DNA of 64,000 bases from Clostridium sp. AM33-3. GTDB lineage: Bacteria > Bacillota > Clostridia > Lachnospirales > Lachnospiraceae. The notes beneath the pieces were generated by a model. The model was given only the letters and a program-made list of their open reading frames with translations. It made no database searches and was not told where the DNA came from. Positions 1 through 7,312 of the stretch are shown here, one piece after another. The position numbers and the translations under genes were made by a program. Location of the stretch: the NCBI RefSeq assembly GCF_003480315.1, contig NZ_QUIV01000009.1:1-64000 (forward strand), in the 5' to 3' direction. The number at the start of each line of letters is the position of its first letter. Position 1 is the stretch's first letter.

Positions 1-53
1 GAAGGCGGTCTCTTTCACTTCCGGACCTTTATTCAGCTTTGTAACTCAAATTT

Positions 54-236
54 TTATTTTATGCGAAACTGTTCCAGTATCTCCGGCTTCACGTTTTTTG
101 CGTCCAGATGATGTTTTTCCAGATAAGACGCATATTTATGAAGATCATATTTTAACGGTGACTGTGCTGAATCCAGATCATGTGTTTCCATGTAGTCACG
201 CATGATAGCGCGCCGTTCTTTTCCTGATTTTCCCAT
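54..236 (-). CDS. Small uncharacterised protein (60 aa)
   Basis: A complete 60-codon frame on the minus strand. The ATG sits behind AGGAG with a spacing of about 10 bases, which supports real translation. The product is soluble and charged, rich in Lys, His, Glu and Asp, with no signal peptide, membrane segment or cysteine. The middle of the protein (around DLHKYASYLEKHH) looks helical. I do not recognise a family. It is separated from the next minus-strand gene by about 175 bases and nothing nearby suggests a role. Function unknown. Confidence 0.6.
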   Translation of the reverse strand: MGKSGKERRAIMRDYMETHDLDSAQSPLKYDLHKYASYLEKHHLDAKNVKPEILEQFRIK

Positions 237-411
237 ATTTTAATTTCTCCTGTTTCCTTTGCTTTTATCTTCTCCCTATTTCAAAAACACCAGTTATACT
301 TATAAATCAGTACATTTTTTCTTCTGACAATTATAGCAAGGCTGGACTGGAATTGCAATGCAGTCCGAATCAGACGGCTCAAATCTCAAACAAAAAATCC
401 CGGCATTACTG

Positions 412-1263
412 TTAAATCGTTCCGCTTACGATCAAAGTGCTGACACCCGGACTGGTAATCCACGCTCCGGTCGCCGGATCCTGAGTGTAGGTGGCTGCAG
501 GAACCGTCACTTCTCCTAATGTGGTGGTAAATTCACCGGTTGTTTCATTGTAGGTATAATTTGCAGGCGCACTCCAGGAAGCTCCATTGAAGGTGACAGT
601 CAGATCTCTTAAAATCGGGTCAAAGGTGTCCGTCACAAGAGCTTCCGTGGCCGGAACAGCCGGAGTGTTACCGGTATTCTGGATCACAAAGGTATAGGTC
701 AGTCTGCCGCACTCCGTCACCGGGACCGGGCTGACCGATTTGGTAATAGAGAGGACCGGCTCTGCCACTGCAGAAATCGTTTCCGCCGCGGTGATTCCGG
801 TAATGCAGGTTCCGGATACTGTCACGGTATTGGTGACTTCTGCCTCCGGCTGCAACGGTGCGTAGGCATTCAGCCTGGTCTCATAAATGATCGTCGCATT
901 TCCGCCGGCCGGCACACTGATCCCGGTAATCACAAGCGGCGGTCCTGCTTCTACAGTTGGAGCTGTCTGGAGCACACCGTTCCGGTAATAGTGAATGGTC
1001 CCCGCGACATAATCCTGCGGCGTACGCGCTCCTTCTCCGAAGGCATATCGTCCCAGATCATCGGTCATGGTCAGTCCGGTATACTCCACTGTACCTGCAT
1101 TAACGATGTTGATGATATAGGTTACGGTATCATGCTGACGGTACGCCCGTTTTACCGCACTCTTGGTAACAGACAATACTTCCTGAATTTCTCCGACGGT
1201 AATATTGGAATTGGCCACTTCATTTCCATAGCGCAGCTGCGCCTGATTTGTGAAAAATGCCAT
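412..1263 (-). CDS. DUF11 repeat protein
   Basis: The 283-residue product is built from two beta-rich DUF11-type repeats, roughly residues 28-140 and 165-283. Each opens with a (L)S(V/I)TKS-type strand, followed by a 'TY.I.I.NAG' or 'TYTFVIQNTGN' strand and a 'VTDTFD'-like turn, as in the conserved repeat domain of bacterial surface proteins. There is no N-terminal signal peptide, no membrane anchor and no LPxTG motif. Export by a classical route is therefore not supported, even though most large DUF11 proteins are surface-attached. The start follows a GGGGA ribosome site. Function unknown; a structural or spore/cell-surface coat role is only a guess. Confidence 0.75.
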   Translation of the reverse strand: MAFFTNQAQLRYGNEVANSNITVGEIQEVLSVTKSAVKRAYRQHDTVTYIINIVNAGTVEYTGLTMTDDLGRYAFGEGARTPQDYVAGTIHYYRNGVLQTAPTVEAGPPLVITGISVPAGGNATIIYETRLNAYAPLQPEAEVTNTVTVSGTCITGITAAETISAVAEPVLSITKSVSPVPVTECGRLTYTFVIQNTGNTPAVPATEALVTDTFDPILRDLTVTFNGASWSAPANYTYNETTGEFTTTLGEVTVPAATYTQDPATGAWITSPGVSTLIVSGTI

Positions 1264-1293
1264 ATACTGTTGTCCCCTTTTTTAAATGGTTAC

Positions 1294-1303
1294 AGTATAG
1301 CAT
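1294..1303 (-). promoter_or_regulatory. Possible extended -10 promoter of the DUF11 gene
   Basis: On the minus strand TATACT (1294-1299) is preceded by TGC, giving an extended -10 about 31 bases upstream of the DUF11 start codon. No good -35 hexamer is seen 16-18 bases further upstream. The same TATGCTATACTG string occurs upstream of addB. Confidence 0.4.
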
Positions 1304-1460
1304 ATGACAAAAACGGATATGTGGTGCAGGGCTTGTTTCATTCAAAAATAGTTGGATTCACCGTTTCCTAATCCGTATGTTTACTTTTGTATAATTTCCA
1401 TATATACTATGATTCATATGCAACGGTTTTCTACAATAATCACACAAAGGAGAATCCATC

Positions 1461-2297
1461 ATGAGAATTGTTAATCTTGAGAACAATAACCGTAAAATTA
1501 TCAACACTATCAATAACTTTCATGTATTAGAATATGTTCAGGATGCCAGCGTATCTCCTATGAACGCTATCGATGAATACTTCATGAGTAAGATGAATGT
1601 CCGGAGGCGGCAGGTAGTCATTGACATCAGCCGAGATCATTCTGCCGTCATTCAGGCCGGTGCCATGCAATGGATGGGTGGAAATGTACAGGCAACATCC
1701 GGAGTAAAGGGACTCGGTGATCTCTTTGGCAAGGCCATCAAAGGGGCCGTCACCAAAGAAACTGCCGTAAAACCTGAATATATCGGTGAAGGATTTCTTG
1801 TTCTGGAACCAACCTACAAATATATTATCCTTCAGGATGTTTCCAAATGGGGAAGTGTTGGAATGACCATTGAAGATGGAATGTTTCTTGCCTGTGACGC
1901 AAATGTTAAGCGCAACATTGTGGCACGTAAGACTCTATCTTCCGCTGTATTAGGCGGTGAAGGTTTATTTAATATGAGCCTGCAGGGTAACGGTGCGGTT
2001 GCTTTAGAGAGTAATGTACCGGAAGATGAACTGATTGAAATTGAACTGGAAAACGATGAATTAAAAATCGATGGCAATCTAGCTGTATGCTGGTCCTCAA
2101 ATCTTGATTTTACCGTAGAACGCACCACCAAAACTCTGGTTGGATCTGCAGTAAGCGGCGAAGGCCTCGTAAATGTGTACCGCGGTTCCGGTCGTGTGCT
2201 GATGAGTCCTGTTGCACCAACTGATTCCCTGTTTTCTTCTACAAATACACTTGCAGCCAAAGCTGCTGCTAAAAATAGCAATACATTTGGAAAATAA
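1461..2297 (+). CDS. AIM24 family protein
   Basis: The 278-residue product fits the AIM24 family: a beta-sandwich protein with repeated 'LGGEGLFNMSLQGNGAVAL' and 'AVSGEGLVNVYRGSGRVLM' strands that mirror each other (about residues 154-175 and 230-250). The family is widespread but biochemically undefined in bacteria; the yeast namesake acts in mitochondrial inner-membrane organisation. No signal peptide or membrane segment is visible. The start lies behind AAAGGAG with good spacing. It is the only plus-strand gene in the first 23 kb, is flanked by convergent genes, and ends in its own hairpin terminator, so it is probably monocistronic. Confidence 0.85.
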   Translation: MRIVNLENNNRKIINTINNFHVLEYVQDASVSPMNAIDEYFMSKMNVRRRQVVIDISRDHSAVIQAGAMQWMGGNVQATSGVKGLGDLFGKAIKGAVTKETAVKPEYIGEGFLVLEPTYKYIILQDVSKWGSVGMTIEDGMFLACDANVKRNIVARKTLSSAVLGGEGLFNMSLQGNGAVALESNVPEDELIEIELENDELKIDGNLAVCWSSNLDFTVERTTKTLVGSAVSGEGLVNVYRGSGRVLMSPVAPTDSLFSSTNTLAAKAAAKNSNTFGK

Positions 2298-2302
2298 CTC
2301 AT

Positions 2303-2336
2303 AATGCCCCGCAACCCATAAGTTTGCGGGGCATTC
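2303..2336 (+). terminator. Hairpin terminator between AIM24 and GntP genes
   Basis: An 11-bp perfect inverted repeat (ATGCCCCGCAA / TTGCGGGGCAT) with a 9-10 base loop starts six bases after the AIM24 stop codon. The T-run after it is short. Its position between two convergent genes suggests it serves both strands. Confidence 0.7.
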
Positions 2337-2372
2337 ATATCGTCTAAAACGACTTTATTTACCTGTTGGCAA

Positions 2373-3716
2373 TCAGTGTACAAAAATCAGAGACAGAATA
2401 AATACGACTATAATGGTGGTAACACCCATAACTGCCGTCATACCGGTCTGACATTTATACGCATCCTGCGTATCCATATCTGAGAACTGGGATACAACCC
2501 AGAAGTAAGAATCATTTGCATGGGATACGGTCATGGATCCTGCACCAATAGCCATAATGACCAGAACCTTTGCTAACGGAGAAGTAAATCCCAGCGCCGG
2601 CATCATCGGCGCGATCATAGCGGAGGTGGTGATCATTGCTACCGTGGAAGCGCCCATTGCGGTCTTTAACAGTGCTGCAATGATGAACGGCAGGAACACG
2701 CCAACACCAAGTCCCAGTAAGGATGCGCTCAGAGCGTCCGCGATCGGGAGCTTCTGAAGGATGGCGCCAAAGGAACCGCCTGCACCGGTAATAGCCAGGA
2801 TCCCTGCGGAGTTGGTAACACCCTCGGTGATCCATTTCAGGGAATTCTGCTTCTCTTCCTGCGGGATCAGGGTCATGGCAAGAAATACACCAAGGATCAG
2901 GGCGATAACCGGGTTACCGATGAAGGAGAAGAACATCTTCACGGCGCCGTCACCAAAGGGTGCGCTCGGGAAATCACTGACGGATTTTAATGCAATCAGG
3001 ATGATCGGGAGCAGGATCGGGGAGAAACTATGTAATGCACCAGGAAGCTTGCCGTATTTCTCTACCAGTTCTTCTACGGTGTACTCCGGATTTGCCGGGA
3101 TATCAATCTTGCTGGATACCTTATTTGCATAAATCAGGGCAGATGCAACAGCCGGTATGGAAATGATCAGGCCAACCAGAATGGTCAGTCCCAGGTCTGC
3201 TTCCAGGGTACCTGCCATAGCGATCGGGCCGGGAGTCGGCGGTACCAGGCAATGGGTTGCATACAGACCGCCGGAAAGCGCGGTAGCCATAACAGCCAGG
3301 GAGACATTACTCTGGCTTGCCAGTGCTCTGGAGATCGGGCTTAAGATAACGAAACCGGAATCACAGAAAACCGGAATACCGGTAATGTAACCGGTGATGC
3401 CCATGGTCAGAACGCTCTTTTCTTTTCCGACAATCTTTAAAATAGTGTTTGCCATAGTGAGTGCTGCACCGGTTTTTTCCAGAATTGTTCCGATAATGGT
3501 TCCGGCCAGGATTACGATACCGATGCTGGCCAGGATATTACCAAAGCCGCTCTTGACGGTACTGATTACCTCTTCTGTCGGGATTCCGCATACAAGACCG
3601 ACTAAAACTGCAATAACGGTCAGCACCAGAAACGGGTGCATGTTAAACTTCGATATGGCTATGACCATACATACAACTGCTAAAAATATCACGCCAAAGA
3701 TAAATAAACCTGACAT
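2373..3716 (-). CDS. GntP family gluconate/glycerate-type permease
   Basis: The 447-residue, strongly hydrophobic protein has about 12 membrane segments and family hallmarks of the GntP/Gnt-II permeases. These include 'AGTIIGTILEKTGAA', 'PVFCDSGFVILSPI', 'LVPPTPGPIA' and a C-terminal 'SHANDSYFWVVSQF'. Members import gluconate, glycerate or related sugar acids by proton symport. The start lies behind AAAAGGAGG. The gene is last in a probable operon with an MBL-fold hydrolase and a CdaR-like sugar-diacid regulator, which supports a sugar-acid substrate, but the exact one cannot be told from sequence. No dehydratase or kinase for such an acid is in the window. Confidence 0.9.
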   Translation of the reverse strand: MSGLFIFGVIFLAVVCMVIAISKFNMHPFLVLTVIAVLVGLVCGIPTEEVISTVKSGFGNILASIGIVILAGTIIGTILEKTGAALTMANTILKIVGKEKSVLTMGITGYITGIPVFCDSGFVILSPISRALASQSNVSLAVMATALSGGLYATHCLVPPTPGPIAMAGTLEADLGLTILVGLIISIPAVASALIYANKVSSKIDIPANPEYTVEELVEKYGKLPGALHSFSPILLPIILIALKSVSDFPSAPFGDGAVKMFFSFIGNPVIALILGVFLAMTLIPQEEKQNSLKWITEGVTNSAGILAITGAGGSFGAILQKLPIADALSASLLGLGVGVFLPFIIAALLKTAMGASTVAMITTSAMIAPMMPALGFTSPLAKVLVIMAIGAGSMTVSHANDSYFWVVSQFSDMDTQDAYKCQTGMTAVMGVTTIIVVFILSLIFVH

Positions 3717-3794
3717 ACAAATACCTCCTTTTCGCTAAACACGATCCATTCTCCAAATTCGTCACAGTTCATGCGCTTCACGAACTGCATTTTC

Positions 3795-4967
3795 TTATTC
3801 CATGCTATTCGGGCTTTTACCGCTCTCCGGCATATTCCGGTATTCCAGAAGCATTCGGATAAAGAATTCCCGCACAAATACGGTATCCTGCTCCAGTTCC
3901 AAAGTCTGGTACAGCTGTTTCATGCGGTACAGCAATGTGTTCTTATGCAGATTCAGTTTTTCTGCCGCCTTTGCGACACTTCCTCCGTATTCGTAATACA
4001 CCTGAGCTGTCTGTAATAGTTGCTCCGCCTGTTTTTCCCCGTGCTGGTCTTCCAGCCTGCGGAGCATCCGTACTACGGTCCGCGCACCATCCTGAACGGT
4101 AAATCTCCCCATCAGATACTGCATTCTGCATGTATGCTCCTCCAGATTCTGAATCATACCTCCTCTCCTGTTTCTCAGCACCGATACTTCCTTCATACCC
4201 TCTGATACTTCTTCCATATTTCTGCATGGACTGCTGACTGCGGCATTCCAGACAGCTTCTCTTTCAATCTCCTGAAGCAGTTTATCCAGACGCTTTCGTG
4301 TTTCCAGAAGTTCACCGCTTCCGCCAAGCAGGATCACATAATCCGCATTCTGGATTCCAAATACATCGCGTCTCCTGTCCAGCACATTTTTCCAGATCAG
4401 ATTCTGAATGAACTGGTGGTAATCCAGCAGATGCTTCATATTGCGCTCCGCTGCACGCTCATACAGCAAAATGATCCAGACCGGAAATTCCAGCTGCAGA
4501 TCCAGCATGCCGCACAGCTTTGCGATCATCTCCTTCTGGCTTTTCCCTCCGAAGAGAAGCAGTCTAAAAAGCTGGTTACGAAGCTCTGCCTCCAGGTTTT
4601 GTTTCTGTGTCATCTGAAGCTGGGAAAAGCTCTGTGTCACATAGACACGAAGCAGATTGGCAATGCTCTGCACCTCTTCTTCGCATCCGAAGATCCCGAC
4701 TACACCGATGATCTCATCATTCAGGAAGATCGGCATATTGTAGCCTTCCTTGGTTCCCGGATAACGTGGCAGATCCTCTTTTTTGATCCGGACCGGCTTT
4801 CCGGTTGCCAGAACCTCCGAAGCCCCCTGATGGAAATCACCGATCCGGTGCTTTTCCGTAGACGCAATGATGATGCCCTTCTGATCCATGATGTTAATGG
4901 TCCGCTGGCCAACCAGCAGAGAGGTAGCTTCTACAAAATCCTGTGCCAGCTTTGCGAATTCACTCAT
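3795..4967 (-). CDS. CdaR/PucR-type sugar-diacid transcriptional regulator
   Basis: The 390-residue product has three parts. An N-terminal sugar-diacid recognition domain (about 1-135) contains 'GQRTINIMDQKGIIIAST' and 'YNMPIFLNDEIIGVVGIFG'. A middle region is degenerate. A C-terminal PucR-type helix-turn-helix contains 'GGSVAKAAEKLNLHKNTLLYRM'. E. coli CdaR, the family model, activates glucarate/galactarate genes. I chose the ATG at 4967 because AGGAG lies 8 bases before it; a longer frame to 5072 would run into the upstream gene. It starts 14 bases after the MBL gene stop and precedes the GntP permease gene, so it probably controls this cluster. Confidence 0.85.
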   Translation of the reverse strand: MSEFAKLAQDFVEATSLLVGQRTINIMDQKGIIIASTEKHRIGDFHQGASEVLATGKPVRIKKEDLPRYPGTKEGYNMPIFLNDEIIGVVGIFGCEEEVQSIANLLRVYVTQSFSQLQMTQKQNLEAELRNQLFRLLLFGGKSQKEMIAKLCGMLDLQLEFPVWIILLYERAAERNMKHLLDYHQFIQNLIWKNVLDRRRDVFGIQNADYVILLGGSGELLETRKRLDKLLQEIEREAVWNAAVSSPCRNMEEVSEGMKEVSVLRNRRGGMIQNLEEHTCRMQYLMGRFTVQDGARTVVRMLRRLEDQHGEKQAEQLLQTAQVYYEYGGSVAKAAEKLNLHKNTLLYRMKQLYQTLELEQDTVFVREFFIRMLLEYRNMPESGKSPNSME

Positions 4968-4981
4968 TGCGTTTTCTCCTT

Positions 4982-5806
4982 TTACAGGTAAATGCAGTCC
5001 CCCGCACCCAGATAACAATGTTCCAGTCCGGTTTCCTGATCCATGATCTCCTGAAGCAGTTCTCCGGAGCAATGATTAAATCCGATAAGGCCGACTCCCA
5101 TCTGCTTCATCTGTTCCAATGTGGCGCGGATCCGTCCTGCATCTGCTTCTACCAGATGTGTGCCGCCAAAAACTGCCCGGATGGGTTTGTCAAAACGCTT
5201 CTGCACCGTGGTCAGAATATTTAAGATTCCCGGATGGCTGCAGCCTACGATCACAGTCTGACCCTCCGCTCCATCTAACACCATGCAGATTTCATCGGAA
5301 AAATCATCTTTCACCCACTGGCCGCCGCGGTGCCGTACAAAGCGATCCGGAATCTGCTCAAAATCATGGGTGCGCTCAAAGTTTCCGACCAGATAACATC
5401 CTGATTCCAGCTCCAGATATCCGTCACAGATCCGGTGTTCCAATCCCTGTTCCTGCATCCAGGCTTCGTTGAATCCGCAGCCAAGATAGGTAGCTTTTCT
5501 GCCGTCCCGGGCATATTTTTCCTCAAAATAGCCCGTCCCTGTATACAGTGGACAATGAAGCCCCTCTTTCACAAATTCCGGGTAACCGCCTGCATGATCA
5601 TAATGGCCATGGCTTCCCACCGCATATTTTATGTTCTCCATCCCAATATTCAGCTTGCAGGCATTATCATACGCTGCCTTTCCTGCGCCAAAATCAAACA
5701 AAATCCGTGATTTTTCCGTTTCCACCAGAAATGACAAGCCATGTTCCGCTGTCAGAGATTTCTGTTCCCCACGCCTGTTGTCCATGACAGTTGTTATTTT
5801 CACCAA
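4982..5806 (-). CDS. MBL-fold metallo-hydrolase (dihydropterin-phosphate synthase-like)
   Basis: The 274-residue protein is a metallo-beta-lactamase-fold hydrolase. The metal-binding SHGHYDHAGG motif lies at about residues 64-73. Later ligand motifs are 'GCSHPGILN' and a C-terminal 'GFNHCSGE'. The layout and size fit the subgroup annotated as 7,8-dihydropterin-6-methyl-4-(ribofuranosyl)-aminobenzene-5'-phosphate synthase-like proteins, whose true substrates are mostly unknown. It is first in the cluster with a CdaR-like regulator and a GntP permease. That context suggests action on a sugar acid or lactone, which is inference only. The start codon is 38 bases downstream of a TATAAT element. 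Confidence 0.8.
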   Translation of the reverse strand: MVKITTVMDNRRGEQKSLTAEHGLSFLVETEKSRILFDFGAGKAAYDNACKLNIGMENIKYAVGSHGHYDHAGGYPEFVKEGLHCPLYTGTGYFEEKYARDGRKATYLGCGFNEAWMQEQGLEHRICDGYLELESGCYLVGNFERTHDFEQIPDRFVRHRGGQWVKDDFSDEICMVLDGAEGQTVIVGCSHPGILNILTTVQKRFDKPIRAVFGGTHLVEADAGRIRATLEQMKQMGVGLIGFNHCSGELLQEIMDQETGLEHCYLGAGDCIYL

Positions 5807-5843
5807 CTCACCCCCTTATTTTTTTCATTTCATTGTATAATTC

Positions 5844-5888
5844 ATTATAACACACTCTGTCATTTTCATCATTGTGACAGATCACAAT
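5844..5888 (-). promoter_or_regulatory. Promoter and 18-bp palindromic operator of the MBL-CdaR-GntP cluster
   Basis: On the minus strand a perfect TATAAT (5844-5849) lacks a good -35 at 16-18 bases. Instead, the palindrome ATTGTGACAGATCACAAT (5871-5888; 7-bp arms, 4-base centre) is centred about 42 bases upstream of the predicted start point. That is the usual spot for a class II CRP/FNR-type activator. A second inverted repeat, CTGTCA-N12-TGACAG (5857-5880), overlaps it and could bind the CdaR-like regulator. Confidence 0.6.
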
Positions 5889-6130
5889 TTTCAGAATTAT
5901 TTTTTGACGTAAAAAGAAGTCTCTCCTGTTCATGAACTGTTCATAAATTCGTTACAAACATTCCATATCCAGGAAAAACTTCTTTCACATTTTCTCGATA
6001 TACTTACATCATCAAATGAAGCTGCCAAGTACAATTTGATAAATTTTTTCATAATCGCCGGCGGGCCTGGAAGGCTCACCGGCTCCTCCCTTTTATGGAG
6101 ATTTTTTCTCCATCTGATATAGAAAAAACG
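5889..6130. other. Gene-poor stretch between the MBL gene and jetD
   Basis: No convincing gene. A GC-rich hairpin (6058-6085, GCCGG...CCGGC) and a small one (GGAG/CTCC, 6095-6114) lie just past the jetD stop and may end the jet transcript, though neither has a clean T-run. A 40-codon minus-strand frame (5930-6052) begins ATG-AAA-AAA but has no ribosome site. A direct repeat of GTTCAT(A/G)AA is at 5929-5947. Confidence 0.4.
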
Positions 6131-7312
6131 TCATATCAGAAAACATTCCTGTTCAATTCCCATTTTCCCTTTGATCATGTGCTCGATGAGTTCTTCCATG
6201 AGTGGTTCCGTTCCCCGCATGTCTTCCAGTTTTTTCAGGGTTTCCGGTTTTATCTCATAACCACGTTGTATATAATAGTCGTATTGATCTGCGTCCATAC
6301 TTAATGGGCGGACCCGGGAGCAGACATGTTCACGGATATGGCGAAAAATACGGATGCCGCCGTAGTCCAAATCCCCAGTGTGATAAAATTCCACATCAGG
6401 AAGAACTGCCAGAAGCTTTCTTAAAAACTCACATTCCAATGGAGAAAAGAAACCATGAGAAAATATGATCAGAGTTTCCTCCTCGTAAGGCATGGAAACA
6501 TAGTTAGCCTTATTTTCTACAGTTATGATCTTTCTGATATTCTGACCGGCCGGAACTTCCGCATGGCGGAGCGTTTTCGTGTTGAGCACCGTTCCATAAC
6601 AAAAGTCCTCCAGGGAGATTTCTTTCCCCTTCAGGATGATTTTCAGATTTCCCTTCACAGCAAGCTCCTGGGCGTATTCCTCCAGATAAACCTGAGATAA
6701 AATTTCTTTATCATTCATAGCCTCATCAACATCCGGATGATACGCAGACAGAATTGAGACAACTCTTGTTCTCAGCACATTTTCAAATACTTTGGTACTG
6801 CCCAGTACCGCAACACTGAACACTCGCTGATAAACCGGCTCCTTCAGCTTTTCCAGGGCATCCAGGCAGGTAAAAAGCTGTTCCCCGTACTTCGACAGAT
6901 CTGGAGACTGCTTCCCCTTTTCCAGAGATGCCGCCTGATCCTCATAATACGCTTTCAGCCACCCGGTCTGAGCCTGTTTACTCCATTTGCAAAGCGTCTG
7001 CATCTCTTCCTGAATCCGCCCCCATTTCGGAGTCAGGCCAGACAGTTCACAGAACCGCCCAGCCTGCTTCAGACAATAAGTAATCTTTTCGATGTCATTT
7101 CCGTATTCCAGCCATTTGATCTGAATCAGTCCGCGCTGTTCCAGCATCCGGGCTTCCTCCAGGAGTTCTGATTTTCCTGCCCGGTTAAAATCCTCCTGCT
7201 GGATTTTCAGGCTCCGGTTTCCCGACGCGTTTTCCCTCCAGTCCACGCTGCTGCTTTCGATCTTATCGAGAATCCGGCGCACCAGATAATCCTTCTCCCT
7301 TTTATTCTTCAT
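6131..7312 (-). CDS. jetD: Wadjet nuclease subunit JetD
   Basis: The 393-residue protein matches the JetD (DUF2220-type) family, the topoisomerase-VI-like TOPRIM nuclease of Wadjet. The C-terminal third holds the acidic metal site: 'FSHGFFSPLECEFL' followed by 'GDLDYGGIRIFRHI', whose DxD is the TOPRIM signature. The N-terminal two thirds are the helical DNA/JetABC-binding region. In characterised systems JetD cuts small circular DNA after JetABC extrudes a loop. Its start overlaps the jetC stop by 11 bases, indicating coupled translation. All visible catalytic residues are present, so the nuclease appears intact. Confidence 0.92.
   Translation of the reverse strand: MKNKREKDYLVRRILDKIESSSVDWRENASGNRSLKIQQEDFNRAGKSELLEEARMLEQRGLIQIKWLEYGNDIEKITYCLKQAGRFCELSGLTPKWGRIQEEMQTLCKWSKQAQTGWLKAYYEDQAASLEKGKQSPDLSKYGEQLFTCLDALEKLKEPVYQRVFSVAVLGSTKVFENVLRTRVVSILSAYHPDVDEAMNDKEILSQVYLEEYAQELAVKGNLKIILKGKEISLEDFCYGTVLNTKTLRHAEVPAGQNIRKIITVENKANYVSMPYEEETLIIFSHGFFSPLECEFLRKLLAVLPDVEFYHTGDLDYGGIRIFRHIREHVCSRVRPLSMDADQYDYYIQRGYEIKPETLKKLEDMRGTEPLMEELIEHMIKGKMGIEQECFLI

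Noticed and set aside
5930..6052. A 40-codon minus-strand frame starting ATG-AAA-AAA
   Set aside because: No ribosome site, no recognisable sequence, and it lies in an AT-rich gap where such frames occur by chance.
6058..6085. GC-rich hairpin considered as a riboswitch
   Set aside because: It lies downstream of jetD rather than upstream of a gene and matches no riboswitch class I know; a weak terminator is more likely.
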